A stretch of 34,477 nt of DNA. Source: a virus. Below are positions 1-7,827 of the stretch, piece by piece (within the stretch, counting starts at the first letter, position 1; each line of letters starts with the position of its first letter). The notes beneath the pieces were generated by a model. The model saw only the letters and a list, made by a program, of their open reading frames with translations. It was not told where the DNA came from and did no database searches. The translations under genes and the position numbers were made by a program. Location: positions 1 to 34,477 of IMG/VR virus record IMGVR_UViG_3300023219_000110; one strand, 5' to 3'.

Positions 1-216
1 AGAAGAGTTGCACAGCTAATTACTGCGTTAGAAGATGATCCAGAATTTACAGTATTTCAATATGATGTTTTACTTAAGGTCCAGGCGCGGGAAAGTTCTG
101 CATTGATGAGCCTTGCAACAAAAATGAGATTGACACAGCAGGCCAAATATACAACCCGGACGGCAGGATCGAAACATGCAGACGCGCCAGCCCATAATAA
201 GCCATGGGAAAAATGA
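1..216 (+). CDS. terS: Terminase small subunit, C-terminal part (5' truncated by window)
   Basis: Frame 1 is open from the first base to TGA at 214-216, giving 71 residues without a start. The run ESSALMSLATKMRLTQQ followed by a short basic, disordered tail is what P27-type small terminase subunits look like at their C-terminus. This subunit recognises packaging-site DNA and loads the large subunit. The large-subunit gene follows directly, and its second possible ATG (213) overlaps this stop as ATGA, implying translational coupling. The N-terminal DNA-binding domain lies outside the window. Family assignment rests on the C-terminal pattern and position; I am confident of the role, less of the exact family. 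Confidence 0.8.
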   Translation, partial: RRVAQLITALEDDPEFTVFQYDVLLKVQARESSALMSLATKMRLTQQAKYTTRTAGSKHADAPAHNKPWEK

Positions 217-1754
217 AACGCGGCAGCGAAGTTATAAAATGGATTGAGAATTATTGCTTTATTCCAGAGGGCAAATTTGCGGGACAAAAAGTTAAGCTTC
301 GGACTTGGCAAAAAAAAGATGTACGGAAAATATATGATAATGAATCCGGTACGCGCCGGGCTATATTGTCGTTTGGACGTAAGAATGCGAAAACTACGCT
401 GAGTGCGTTTTTATTGTTAGTTCATTTGGTTGGACCTGAAGCAAAGAAAAACAGCCAGTTATATTCGGCAGCACAATCCAGGGATCAAGCTGCTATCCTA
501 TTTAACCTTGCGGCGAAAATTGTTCGCATGTCGCCGGGTTTAAATGAATATGTGGGTATTCGAGAAAGCGCTAAAGAATTATTTTGTTCTGAGATAGGAA
601 CTTTATATAAAGCCCTGAGTGCTGAGGCATCAACTGCTTATGGATTAAGCCCTGTGTTTATTGTCCATGATGAATTAGGACAAGTTAAAGGGCCAAGGTC
701 TAGTTTATATGAAGCCCTGGAAACCGCAGTGGGTGCGCAGGAAGACCCGCTTTCAATTGTAATTAGTACACAAGCACCGACAGACGGGGATTTGCTATCT
801 GTTCTGATTGATGACGCAATGGCGGGCCACGATCCGCGCGTTGTGTTATGTCTGCATACAGCAGATGAAAGCCTTGACCCGTTTAGCATTAAGGCGATTA
901 AACAGGCCAATCCTGCTTATGGTGATTTTTTGAATGCCCGTGAAGTCAGAGCGATGGCAAGCGATGCGAAACGAATGCCTGCACGAGAGCCTGAATATAG
1001 AAACCTGATATTAAATCAGCGTGTGGAAATGAATGCACCGTTTATCTCAAGGTCTTTATGGCAAGGATGCCTTGGGGATGTGCTGGAAAGTTTTAAGGGT
1101 TATCCAGTTTATGCAGGGCTGGATTTGTCAGAGGTTAGTGATTTAACCTCTTTGGTATTGGCGGCTTTTGTTGATAATGTTTGGCAGATTAAATCTGTGT
1201 TCTGGCTACCTAAAGATGGTTTAATTGAAAAGTCTCGCTCTGATAGGGTTCCATATGATCAATGGGCAAGCATGGGACATTTGCAAACGGTTCCGGGCAA
1301 GTCTATTGAATATGGCTATGTGGCGGATTATATGCGCGGGTTATTTGATAGCCTTGACATTCGGGCGGTGGCCTTTGATAGATGGAATTTTAGACACTTT
1401 AAGCGATCCTTGATTGATGTTGGTTTTTCTGAGGAAGAACTAGAGAATAAATTTGTTGAATTTGGTCAGGGTTATAAATCTATGTCACCAGCTTTAAGAG
1501 ATACAGAAAGCGTAATTCTGCAAGACAAACTGAAACATGATGGGAATCCGGTTTTAAATATGTGTGCCGCAAATGCAGTTATACAATCCGATCCCGCAGG
1601 AAATAGAAAATTAACTAAGGCTAAATCAAGCGGTCGGATTGATGGAATGGTGTCTCTAGTCATGGCAATGAGCGTGGCGGCAACACACGAAGAAGAAGAA
1701 GTTCCAACTTCACCCTGGGATGATCCTAATTTTAAAATGGCGAATTACATATGA
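204..1754 (+). CDS. terL: Terminase large subunit (packaging ATPase-nuclease)
   Basis: This is the motor that translocates DNA into proheads and cuts concatemers. At 516 aa it has the usual length. The ATPase part shows a Walker A-like SFGRKNAKTT at residues 56-65, Walker B VFIVHDE at 151-157 (D156, E157) and a coupling motif VISTQAP at 186-192. The nuclease part keeps the three expected acidic positions: D307 in YAGLDLSE, D392 in VAFDRW and D480 in RIDGMVS. This matches the HK97/Terminase_1 group. Two starts are possible: ATG 204, used here, and ATG 213, which overlaps the TerS stop as ATGA and has GGGA just upstream. The 3' end overlaps the portal start by 4 bp. Confidence 0.97.
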   Translation: MGKMKRGSEVIKWIENYCFIPEGKFAGQKVKLRTWQKKDVRKIYDNESGTRRAILSFGRKNAKTTLSAFLLLVHLVGPEAKKNSQLYSAAQSRDQAAILFNLAAKIVRMSPGLNEYVGIRESAKELFCSEIGTLYKALSAEASTAYGLSPVFIVHDELGQVKGPRSSLYEALETAVGAQEDPLSIVISTQAPTDGDLLSVLIDDAMAGHDPRVVLCLHTADESLDPFSIKAIKQANPAYGDFLNAREVRAMASDAKRMPAREPEYRNLILNQRVEMNAPFISRSLWQGCLGDVLESFKGYPVYAGLDLSEVSDLTSLVLAAFVDNVWQIKSVFWLPKDGLIEKSRSDRVPYDQWASMGHLQTVPGKSIEYGYVADYMRGLFDSLDIRAVAFDRWNFRHFKRSLIDVGFSEEELENKFVEFGQGYKSMSPALRDTESVILQDKLKHDGNPVLNMCAANAVIQSDPAGNRKLTKAKSSGRIDGMVSLVMAMSVAATHEEEEVPTSPWDDPNFKMANYI

Positions 1755-2938
1755 AATGGTTTTGGCAAAAAGAAAAGCGACAAGTTTCGGTTTCTAATCC
1801 TAACTTTTTTGAATTGTTAGGATTTCCTGAATTGGCGACAGGCGTAACGGTTCAAAATGCATTAGGTGTTCCTGCTATATGGGCGGCGGTTCAATTTCTT
1901 TCTGGTACGATTGCGGGGTTGCCATTACAGGTTTTTCGTAAGACGAAAGATGGCAGAAAGCGGGTTAATAACAATCTTGCATCCATTGTGAATGAAAACG
2001 CTAATGATGAGCTAACTTCTTTTGATTGGCTCAAATATAATTTTGAACAAGTTTTCACGGGCGGGCGGGGATATACTTGGATTGAGCGTAATACATCTGG
2101 CGCGGTTATAAATTTATGGCCCCTTGAACCGAATAAAGTTACGGTTAAAAGAACGAATGGTCGTACTACATATACGTTTAAGATGGACACTAAAGAAATT
2201 ATTTATCAGGCTAATGAGATAATTGATATTACATTCATGTTACAATCTGACATGATCAATTCTAGGTCGCCCATTTTTACAAATCGGGAAGTAATTAGAA
2301 AAGCAATCGAAGCAACGAAGTTTGGAGCCAAATTATTTCATAATGGTGGGATTCCGCCCTACGCCCTAATAGGAGCGTTTAGTACAAAAGAGGCACTGGA
2401 ACGGGCAAGCGAAGATATGGCCGTTACAATGGCTACGGTTGCAGATAAAGAGCGGCCATTCTTACCGCTTCCAAAAGACCATGAAATAAAACCACTTGGT
2501 TTAGATCCTGAAAAATTACAGCTTGAAGGATTGCAAAGATTTTTAATAGAAGAGATTGCCAGAATTTATTCCATTCCCCCCGTTATGTTGCAAGACCTGA
2601 CGCACGGGACGTTTGCCAATACAGAGCAGCAGGACTTACACCTTGTCAAGCATACGATCAAAAGATGGGTTGAGCAGATGGAGGCTCAAATGAATTTAAA
2701 ACTATTCGGGCGCAACTCTAATCTATTTGTAGAATTTAATCTGGATGGGCTTCTAAGGGGCGATATCAAAACCAGATTTGATGCGTATGCCAAAGGAATC
2801 CAAAATGGTTTCTTGACCCCGGATCAAGCGCGAGGCTTTGAGAACTTTGAAGCCAAGGGCGGCAAGGCAGAAGAATTATTTATACAAGGGGCTACTGTTC
2901 CCCTTAATTCCCAATCAGGAGAAAATAATGATAGATAA
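1751..2938 (+). CDS. Portal protein, HK97 family
   Basis: The portal forms the dodecameric ring at the head vertex through which DNA passes. The 395-aa product has the HK97-type layout: an N-terminal segment reading VQNALGVPAIWAAVQFLSGT (about residues 32-51), a central alpha/beta wing, and the stem/clip segment RIYSIPPVMLQDLTHGTFAN (about 276-295), which is highly typical. The start ATG overlaps the TerL stop as ATGA. The C-terminal roughly 58 residues, from DIKTR onwards, are duplicated in the next small ORF by a 175-bp tandem duplication. That duplication is the only oddity; the core looks intact. Confidence 0.95.
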   Translation: MKWFWQKEKRQVSVSNPNFFELLGFPELATGVTVQNALGVPAIWAAVQFLSGTIAGLPLQVFRKTKDGRKRVNNNLASIVNENANDELTSFDWLKYNFEQVFTGGRGYTWIERNTSGAVINLWPLEPNKVTVKRTNGRTTYTFKMDTKEIIYQANEIIDITFMLQSDMINSRSPIFTNREVIRKAIEATKFGAKLFHNGGIPPYALIGAFSTKEALERASEDMAVTMATVADKERPFLPLPKDHEIKPLGLDPEKLQLEGLQRFLIEEIARIYSIPPVMLQDLTHGTFANTEQQDLHLVKHTIKRWVEQMEAQMNLKLFGRNSNLFVEFNLDGLLRGDIKTRFDAYAKGIQNGFLTPDQARGFENFEAKGGKAEELFIQGATVPLNSQSGENNDR

Positions 2939-3105
2939 TATTAAAACTAGAGCTGAAATATTTGCAATAGAAATACAAAATGGTTTTCTGTCACCATATC
3001 AGACATGGAATGATGCAAATTCCGAATCCGTGAGAGATAAGGCAGAAGAATTATTTATGCAAGGAATTGCCATTCCCCTTAATTTACAATCAGGAGAAAC
3101 AAATG
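2762..3105 (+). repeat. Tandem duplication, 175-bp unit, portal 3' end
   Basis: Copy A (2762-2930) and copy B (2937-3105) align at a constant offset of 175 bp with no indel at the four points I checked. Shared blocks include CAAAATGGTTT (2801/2976), AAGGCAGAAGAATTATTTAT (2864/3039) and CAATCAGGAGAAA (2912/3087). Each copy carries the portal tail coding sequence, an AGGAG ribosome site and an ATG. Because 175 is not a multiple of three, copy B is read in a new frame from the duplicated ATG at 2928. Confidence 0.93.
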
Positions 3106-3113
3106 GCGAGTGA
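2928..3113 (+). CDS. Orphan copy of the portal C-terminal tail
   Basis: A 61-aa ORF with a good ribosome site (AGGAG, 5-6 nt before ATG 2928). It aligns end to end with the last roughly 59 residues of the portal at about half identity: both read IKTR, IQNGFL, KAEELF and IPLN/VPLN, then QSGE. It therefore arose by tandem duplication of the portal 3' end including the next gene's start codon. It overlaps the portal stop by 11 bp and the protease start by 11 bp. Role unknown. Retention of the conserved blocks despite DNA divergence suggests it is still translated and under some selection; it could bind the portal's partners or simply preserve coupling to the protease. Confidence 0.75.
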   Translation: MIDNIKTRAEIFAIEIQNGFLSPYQTWNDANSESVRDKAEELFMQGIAIPLNLQSGETNGE

Positions 3114-3696
3114 TAATTTTGAGGTGCGGTATTCTCTTGCTGAAATCCGCGTTAATGATGATGGCATTGCAGTCGAAGGACATGCTGCTGTATTTAATGA
3201 AGAAACTGATATTGGTGGAATGTTCCGCGAAGTGATATCACCGGGCGCATTTACAGATGCGGTTAAAAATGATGATGTTCGTTTTTTGATTAATCACGAA
3301 GGGCTACCTTTGGCGCGCACATCTTCAGGGACATTAACTCTGACAGAAGATAAGCGCGGATTACATATCAAAACCAATCTTGATCCAGATGATCCTGACG
3401 TTCAAAAAATCATTCCCAAAATGAAACGGGGCGATTTAGATAAAATGTCTTTTGCTTTTCGTGCGGTGAAAGAAGAGTGGGATGATAGCGGTGATATTCC
3501 ATTGAGGACTATCCGACAAGCGGAATTATTTGATGTATCCATCGTTAATGATCCGGCATATCCAGGGACGGATATTGGCCTTCGATCATTGGATACATTT
3601 AGAAAAGAACAGAAGAAAACAAATTTTAATGCGGCGGCTAAACGGTTGCGCATGAAAATAGACCTTGGAACTAGAACCAAGAGAACGGCAGACTAA
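3103..3696 (+). CDS. Prohead protease, HK97 type (peptidase U35/S78)
   Basis: This 197-aa serine protease matures the prohead by removing the capsid scaffold domain. Visible signatures are RFLINHEGLPLA with H65, KMSFAFR with S116, and ELFDVSIVNDPAYPGTD beginning at E141, the usual C-terminal motif of the family. An upstream in-frame ATG at 3067 exists, but ATG 3103 follows the duplicated AGGAG site and gives the normal N-terminus. It overlaps the orphan portal-tail gene and precedes the capsid gene, the standard order portal-protease-capsid. Confidence 0.94.
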   Translation: MASDNFEVRYSLAEIRVNDDGIAVEGHAAVFNEETDIGGMFREVISPGAFTDAVKNDDVRFLINHEGLPLARTSSGTLTLTEDKRGLHIKTNLDPDDPDVQKIIPKMKRGDLDKMSFAFRAVKEEWDDSGDIPLRTIRQAELFDVSIVNDPAYPGTDIGLRSLDTFRKEQKKTNFNAAAKRLRMKIDLGTRTKRTAD

Positions 3697-3710
3697 CTGC
3701 TTATTTTTTT
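3688..3710 (+). terminator. Weak terminator-like hairpin before capsid gene
   Basis: GCAG (3688-3691) can pair with CTGC (3697-3700) across a 5-nt loop and is followed by seven T at 3704-3710. The stem is only 4 bp and contains the protease stop codon, so at best it attenuates read-through. Confidence 0.25.
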
Positions 3711-3732
3711 AACGCCAATATAAGGATTTAAA

Positions 3733-4992
3733 ATGGCTGATATTATTAAAGATATGCGGGAAAAACAAGCACGGATGCTTGAGAATGCCCGTTCTAAAAT
3801 GGATGAAATCACAGACAAAACGGATGAAGCCCGGACTGCTGAGATTGAAACCGAATACGACGCGATTATGGGTGATTTTGACAAGCTTGAGGCAAAGATT
3901 GAGCGTGAAGAAACCATTAAAAGAGCAGAAGATAAAATCGCTGCTCCACGGCGTCCCAATCAGGACAATGGTGAAGCCCAGGCTGATACTGGTGAGAAAG
4001 TTTCCTACCGCGATGCTTTTCATCAATATCTTAAAGCACAGGGTCAGCAAGGCTCTATGAACGCAGAAGCCCGCGCAGTCTTGAATACTGGTTATGAAAA
4101 GTTGGAACGGCGCGGCCAATCTTCCGGCACAGATTCCGAGGGTGGATTTACTGTTCCTGAAGAGCTTCGTGCTATCTTGGTTCAGTCTATGCTGGACTTT
4201 GGTCCGATGTTTGATCCCGGCATTACTACTGAACTCAATACAAGTGGTGGTCATAGAATTACGATCCCAACCGTTGACGATACTACTACCGTAGTCGTTA
4301 AACATGTTGAAAATACCACGCTTACTGATGACGGCGGTTCTGATGTTGTATTCGCTGAAAAACAGCTCGATGCATTTGGTTTTAACACTGAATGGATCAG
4401 GGTGTCTAAAGAGCTTATGGATGATTCTGTGTTTAACATGGAATCACTTTTGGGTAGTTTGCTTGGTGAGCGTTTGGGTCGCAGAGCCAACCTGGAATTG
4501 ACCACTGGCGATGGTACTGGCGATCCTAACGGTATCGTAACAGCATCAACCCTTGGTCAAACTGCCGCTCTTAATAGCGCGATTACATGGGATGAGATTC
4601 TTGATCTTGAGCATTCCGTTGATCCTGCTTATCGTCGGGGGCCAAAGGTGCGCTGGATGTTCAATGACGATACCCTGAAAGCCCTTCGCAAGCTTAAAGA
4701 TGGCGATGGAAACTTTCTTTGGCAGATGGGGAATGTTCAGGGCGGCATTCCTGCCACTTTTAATGGTCGCGAGTTTAGTGTTAATCAGGATATGGCATCT
4801 ATTGCCACAGTCGCCAAAGTCGTTCTTTTTGGCGACTTCAGTAAATACTTTGTTCGCAAAGTTGGCAGTCCTTTGATCGGTGCTATTCAGGATAAGGATT
4901 TCTGGCCTGGATTTGGCATTGCCGGACATATTCGCTTTGATGGTGAGTTGACTGATACTGCTGCTGTCAAGCATTTGATTATGGCTGTCTAG
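3733..4992 (+). CDS. Major capsid protein, HK97 fold
   Basis: A 419-aa product starting at ATG 3733 after AAGGA. Residues 1 to about 75 are charged and helical (KDMREKQARMLENARSKMDE and onwards), the delta/scaffold domain expected to be cut off by the upstream protease. The rest shows HK97-fold capsid patterns: SEGGFTVPEEL near residue 137, then FGFNTEWIRVSKELMDDS, LTTGDGTGDPNGI and the C-terminal VRFDGEL-like stretch. A strong hairpin terminator follows the stop, as often seen after capsid genes to set high capsid expression relative to downstream genes. Confidence 0.96.
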   Translation: MADIIKDMREKQARMLENARSKMDEITDKTDEARTAEIETEYDAIMGDFDKLEAKIEREETIKRAEDKIAAPRRPNQDNGEAQADTGEKVSYRDAFHQYLKAQGQQGSMNAEARAVLNTGYEKLERRGQSSGTDSEGGFTVPEELRAILVQSMLDFGPMFDPGITTELNTSGGHRITIPTVDDTTTVVVKHVENTTLTDDGGSDVVFAEKQLDAFGFNTEWIRVSKELMDDSVFNMESLLGSLLGERLGRRANLELTTGDGTGDPNGIVTASTLGQTAALNSAITWDEILDLEHSVDPAYRRGPKVRWMFNDDTLKALRKLKDGDGNFLWQMGNVQGGIPATFNGREFSVNQDMASIATVAKVVLFGDFSKYFVRKVGSPLIGAIQDKDFWPGFGIAGHIRFDGELTDTAAVKHLIMAV

Positions 4993-4999
4993 TTTATTG

Positions 5000-5023
5000 G
5001 GCGGGGCTTCGGTCCCGCCTTTT
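5000..5023 (+). terminator. Intrinsic terminator with UUCG tetraloop after capsid gene
   Basis: An 8-bp stem pairs 5000-5007 with 5012-5019, closed by C-TTCG-G, followed by TTTTATTT. One G-T pair sits next to the loop. Partial termination here would favour capsid over connector expression. Confidence 0.85.
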
Positions 5024-5039
5024 ATTTACGGAGAATAAA

Positions 5040-5201
5040 ATGAAAATACAAATCACTGCATGTTTATCCGGGCCGGGCGTATTGCATAACGTTGGCGATA
5101 TTGTAGAATATTCTAATAAAGACGCTACACGATTGATCAAGGCAGGATTTGCCATTCCGGTTAGGACCAAAAAAACCAAAAAGGAAAAAGCAGTTAAATG
5201 A
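5040..5201 (+). CDS. Small head-region protein, 53 aa
   Basis: ATG 5040 follows GGAG at a good distance. The product begins MKIQITACLSGPGVLHNVGD and continues with KDATRLIKAGFAIPV, then a lysine-rich tail. Small proteins with a beta N-terminus, a pattern like hydrophobic-GDxV, and LIxAGxAxPV commonly sit between capsid and connector genes in siphoviruses; the function is not established. Its stop overlaps the next start as ATGA. A similar pattern seems to occur at the C-terminus of the 7161-7823 product. Confidence 0.75.
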   Translation: MKIQITACLSGPGVLHNVGDIVEYSNKDATRLIKAGFAIPVRTKKTKKEKAVK

Positions 5202-5473
5202 GTTATTTCCTGCATGATCCCGATGCGGGGCCGATTGATTATTCTGTTGATTTTACCAATTGGCTTGCAAGTGGTGATACCGTTTCAACTGTTATTTGGT
5301 CTGTCTTTCCTGTTGGTCCAACGCTCGGAACAAAGAGTTTGGCGGGCGCAATTGCCACACAGAATATATCTGGTGGAACATTGGGCGCAGTATATCGTTT
5401 AACAGCAAGCGCAACCTCGACAAACGGTATTGTGGATGATAGATCAATAACTTTGAGAGTGGGCCACCAATGA
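5198..5473 (+). CDS. Small Ig-like-fold head protein (candidate), 91 aa
   Basis: The 91-aa protein is predicted all-beta, with an alternating pattern (IDYSVDFTNWL, DTVSTVIWSV, GGTLGAVYRLTASATSTNG, RSITLRV) like the single Ig/fibronectin-like domains found beside connector genes in many phages. I have seen comparable sequences with WT.P.G and YRLT..I.TS.G..D.R.I patterns in phages of Alphaproteobacteria. Role in the virion (decoration or joining) is inferred from position between capsid and connector. It starts at ATGA over the previous stop and its 3' end overlaps the connector start. Confidence 0.7.
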   Translation: MSYFLHDPDAGPIDYSVDFTNWLASGDTVSTVIWSVFPVGPTLGTKSLAGAIATQNISGGTLGAVYRLTASATSTNGIVDDRSITLRVGHQ

Positions 5474-6081
5474 GACATAGATTAACCAGGGGTCATAGAC
5501 TGCCAAACCAGAGTCATAATCAGACATCTGATCCGGCAAGTTTTCCCATTACTTTACAACAGGTCAAGGAATGGACGCGAGTTGATGCGAATACGTCAGA
5601 TGCGGAATTGTCTGGATTTATTCAGGCAGCTACTGATGCGGCTGAAACCATTATGAATCGCCCGATTATTCAGCGGGAGTTTACATTGACACTCGATAAC
5701 TGGTTGCCTGATGAAATAAAGCTTCCAGAAGTCAAGGCCCAATCTGTAACTAGCGTTCAATATGTAGACGAAGAAGGCGTCACACAAACATTAGCAACAA
5801 CCGAATTTCAAGTTGATTTAGGCGGCAAATATAAACAAGGTCGGATTGTAGAGGCGTTTGAAAAAACATTTCCACAAGTTCGGGATGAATTGCAAGCGGT
5901 GACTATAGTTTATCAGGCTGGATTTGGTCCTGATTGGAACTCTGTCCCCCAGGACATTCAACAGGGCATAGCTTATCTAACAGGTCATTATTACGATACA
6001 CGAGATATTGTGGGCGAAAATGAGATGATTCCAGAAACATCAATGGACATCTTCATGAGATATCGGATAAATGCCCAATGA
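5470..6081 (+). CDS. Head-tail connector, HK97 gp6 / phiE125 gp8-like
   Basis: A 203-aa protein with the helical connector pattern ITLQQVKEWTRVDANTSDAE followed by LSGFIQAATDAAETIMNRPI, a central beta part with VKAQSVTSVQYVDEEG, and a C-terminal helix VPQDIQQGIAYLTGHYYDTR. These are hallmarks of the phiE125 gp8/HK97 gp6 family, which forms the ring directly below the portal. The N-terminal about 25 residues are low-complexity and basic (repeated NQSHNQ/RGHRL), unusual but probably real since the ATG overlaps the previous ORF. Confidence 0.88.
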   Translation: MRHRLTRGHRLPNQSHNQTSDPASFPITLQQVKEWTRVDANTSDAELSGFIQAATDAAETIMNRPIIQREFTLTLDNWLPDEIKLPEVKAQSVTSVQYVDEEGVTQTLATTEFQVDLGGKYKQGRIVEAFEKTFPQVRDELQAVTIVYQAGFGPDWNSVPQDIQQGIAYLTGHYYDTRDIVGENEMIPETSMDIFMRYRINAQ

Positions 6082-6389
6082 GAATGCGCGAAAGAGTGAT
6101 TTTAAGGGCCAATACTTACACAAAGGATGCTTTGGGGGGCAATATACCCACCACTACAGACTTGGCAACTGTGTGGGCAAGGGTACAGCCATTACGGGGG
6201 CAAGAATTGAAGGATATTGGTAGACTTGCAGCAAAGCAATTATATCTTGTTGTAATCCGGCACAGAACAGATTTAACAACGGATAACATTATTATTTGGG
6301 ATAATAAAACCCTAAATATTCGGTCAATCCAGAATAGAGATGAAAGAAGCCAATTTTTATCAATGGAATGCGAAGATGGGGTTGAATAA
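6078..6389 (+). CDS. Head-tail adaptor (phage head-tail joining protein)
   Basis: A 103-aa product matching the SPP1 gp16/HK97 gp7-side joining family. It reads RVILRANTYTKDALGGNIPT, then VWARVQPLRGQEL, then HRTDLTTDNIIIWDNKTLNI, and it ends in a beta strand with ERSQFLSMECED. The order strand, VWA.V.p..G.E and a later R.d....  d.i.w..k.l.i is typical. Start ATG 6078 overlaps the connector stop; a second ATG lies two codons on. It sits between the connector and gp10-like genes as expected. Confidence 0.88.
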   Translation: MRMRERVILRANTYTKDALGGNIPTTTDLATVWARVQPLRGQELKDIGRLAAKQLYLVVIRHRTDLTTDNIIIWDNKTLNIRSIQNRDERSQFLSMECEDGVE

Positions 6390-6787
6390 TGGCAAGTAGG
6401 TTGACGGGTGCAAATAAACTGCGCCGAAAGTTATCGCGCATGCCAAAAGAAATACAAAAAGATGTAGAGGTTGCATTAAAAGATTCGGCAAACATAATCT
6501 TTAAAGATGCGCAAGCAAATGTTAGGCGTAGATTTAATGATTTAGCTGAAGCCCTTCATATAAGGCGCGGAACAAGGGGGTTAAGTTTTCAAATCGGTTA
6601 TTGGAAAAAGGGTAATATTCGTAGATGGCGCAAAGCTGGCTGGCGAGCGGGATTTATAGAATTTGGCACCAGAACTCAAAGAGCTTTTCCTTTTATGGGT
6701 CGCGCATATTTTAAAAATGAACCAGCCATAATTAGTCGAATAAATCGGGGTGTTGATAGGGCGTTGAAAAGGGCTGCGAAACTATAA
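6389..6787 (+). CDS. HK97 gp10-like tail completion protein
   Basis: 132 aa, very basic. The N-terminal ANKLRRKLSRMPKEIQKDVE, followed by a helix of alanine/aspartate and then a beta hairpin with GLSFQIGYWKKGN and RAGFIEFGTRTQRAFPFMGRA, is the characteristic HK97_gp10/minor tail completion signature (EFGT..q.a.PF..pA). It helps cap the tail tube and join it to the head. Overlaps both neighbours by one codon or less. Confidence 0.88.
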   Translation: MASRLTGANKLRRKLSRMPKEIQKDVEVALKDSANIIFKDAQANVRRRFNDLAEALHIRRGTRGLSFQIGYWKKGNIRRWRKAGWRAGFIEFGTRTQRAFPFMGRAYFKNEPAIISRINRGVDRALKRAAKL

Positions 6788-7164
6788 TGTTGGAATTTAA
6801 AAAAGCAGTGTTTTTGGTTTTGAATGGCGACGCCACATTAACATCATTAACAACAATTCATGAGGGTGCAAGATTAGATCAAGCGCTTCCTTTCATTGAT
6901 TTGGCTGATACGCTTGAACGAGATTGGTCTAGCAAATCTTTTACAGGCAGTGAATATATGATGAAAATCCATGTATTTGCACCAACTACGGATTTGGTTT
7001 TACAAATAGCAGAAAGAATAAGAGATTTATTACATAGAGTTGATTTGGTAGTAGTGGGCAAGAATTTTGTGGAAACATCACACGAAGACACAGAAATATT
7101 TCTGGATAAAGATCAAACAACAATTCATGGAATAGTTAGTTTCAGATCATTGCTTCACGGATGA
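6787..7164 (+). CDS. Tail terminator, DUF3168 family
   Basis: 125 aa. The order of elements is right for DUF3168 tail-terminator proteins: an N-terminal helix ending in LNGDATLTSLTT, ALPFIDLADTLERDWSS, the strand EYMMKIHVFAPTT, a long helix LQIAERIRDLLH, and a final DQTTIHGIVSFRSLL. The family forms the ring that stops tail-tube polymerisation. Its stop overlaps the start of the unrelated enzyme-like gene that follows, so that extra gene is inserted cleanly inside the tail operon. Confidence 0.85.
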   Translation: MLEFKKAVFLVLNGDATLTSLTTIHEGARLDQALPFIDLADTLERDWSSKSFTGSEYMMKIHVFAPTTDLVLQIAERIRDLLHRVDLVVVGKNFVETSHEDTEIFLDKDQTTIHGIVSFRSLLHG

Positions 7165-7823
7165 ATATTGACCGATTGCGTGGGAAACATGCAGGGCGAT
7201 GTGCGATTGTTCTTGGTGGTGGGCCGTCTTTGCCCAAGCAACTAAAGAATAAACCAGACAATGCAGTTGTTTTTGGAGTGAATAGTCACGCAAGCAAAAT
7301 AATTGATTGTGACTATATCGTTTATAATGATGAAATGACTTTCCAGACCGTTAAGGGCCTGAGGGGGCGTAAAATTAGCCGCTGGCGGCATGATATAGTC
7401 CAAGAGGCTTCAATAGGCGTGATTAGCGGTATTTGCGCCCTTAGGGCGGCTCAAATGATGGGCTGTTGGCCTATAGTCTTGATGGGGTTCGATTGTTACG
7501 AAAATAAGGGTTATTTCTGGAATTTAGGGGCAAAATTACTTGGAAATACAATGCCTGTTCAAAAACATGTTAATTACTGGAAAAAAGAAGATAAACGCGG
7601 CGTTTATGCGGCGGACGGACCATTAAAAGAGGTGTTTGAAATGGCCAAAAATTTAAAAGCCAAACCAAAAACAATGCATATTAAAATTACAAAAGACTTG
7701 AGCGTGAAATTAGATGATAGGCGTTCAGTTAATTTCATTCGTGGGGCATATCCTAAAATGCTTCGAGAATTGGCAGAAGCTGCCATCATCGCCAATTGTG
7801 GCAAAGAAATAGAAAAGGAATAG
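7161..7823 (+). CDS. DUF115-like Rossmann protein inside the tail operon
   Basis: 220 aa, not a usual tail gene. Residues 14-60 read CAIVLGGGPSLPKQL, then AVVFGVNSHASKI and CDYIVYND. This glycine-rich loop followed by asparagine-rich strands resembles the DUF115/MAF-type fold (relatives: motility accessory factors that modify flagellin with sugars, and MptE-like pyrophosphokinases). Residues 140-180 hold aromatic and lysine-rich segments. The last about 48 residues (MHIKITKDLSVKLDDRRS and beyond) look like a separate small domain resembling capsid-adjacent proteins, so this may be a fusion. It overlaps the tail terminator gene and precedes the tail tube gene. Substrate unknown; tail glycosylation is speculative. 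Confidence 0.6.
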   Translation: MNIDRLRGKHAGRCAIVLGGGPSLPKQLKNKPDNAVVFGVNSHASKIIDCDYIVYNDEMTFQTVKGLRGRKISRWRHDIVQEASIGVISGICALRAAQMMGCWPIVLMGFDCYENKGYFWNLGAKLLGNTMPVQKHVNYWKKEDKRGVYAADGPLKEVFEMAKNLKAKPKTMHIKITKDLSVKLDDRRSVNFIRGAYPKMLRELAEAAIIANCGKEIEKE

Positions 7824-7827
7824 TGAT

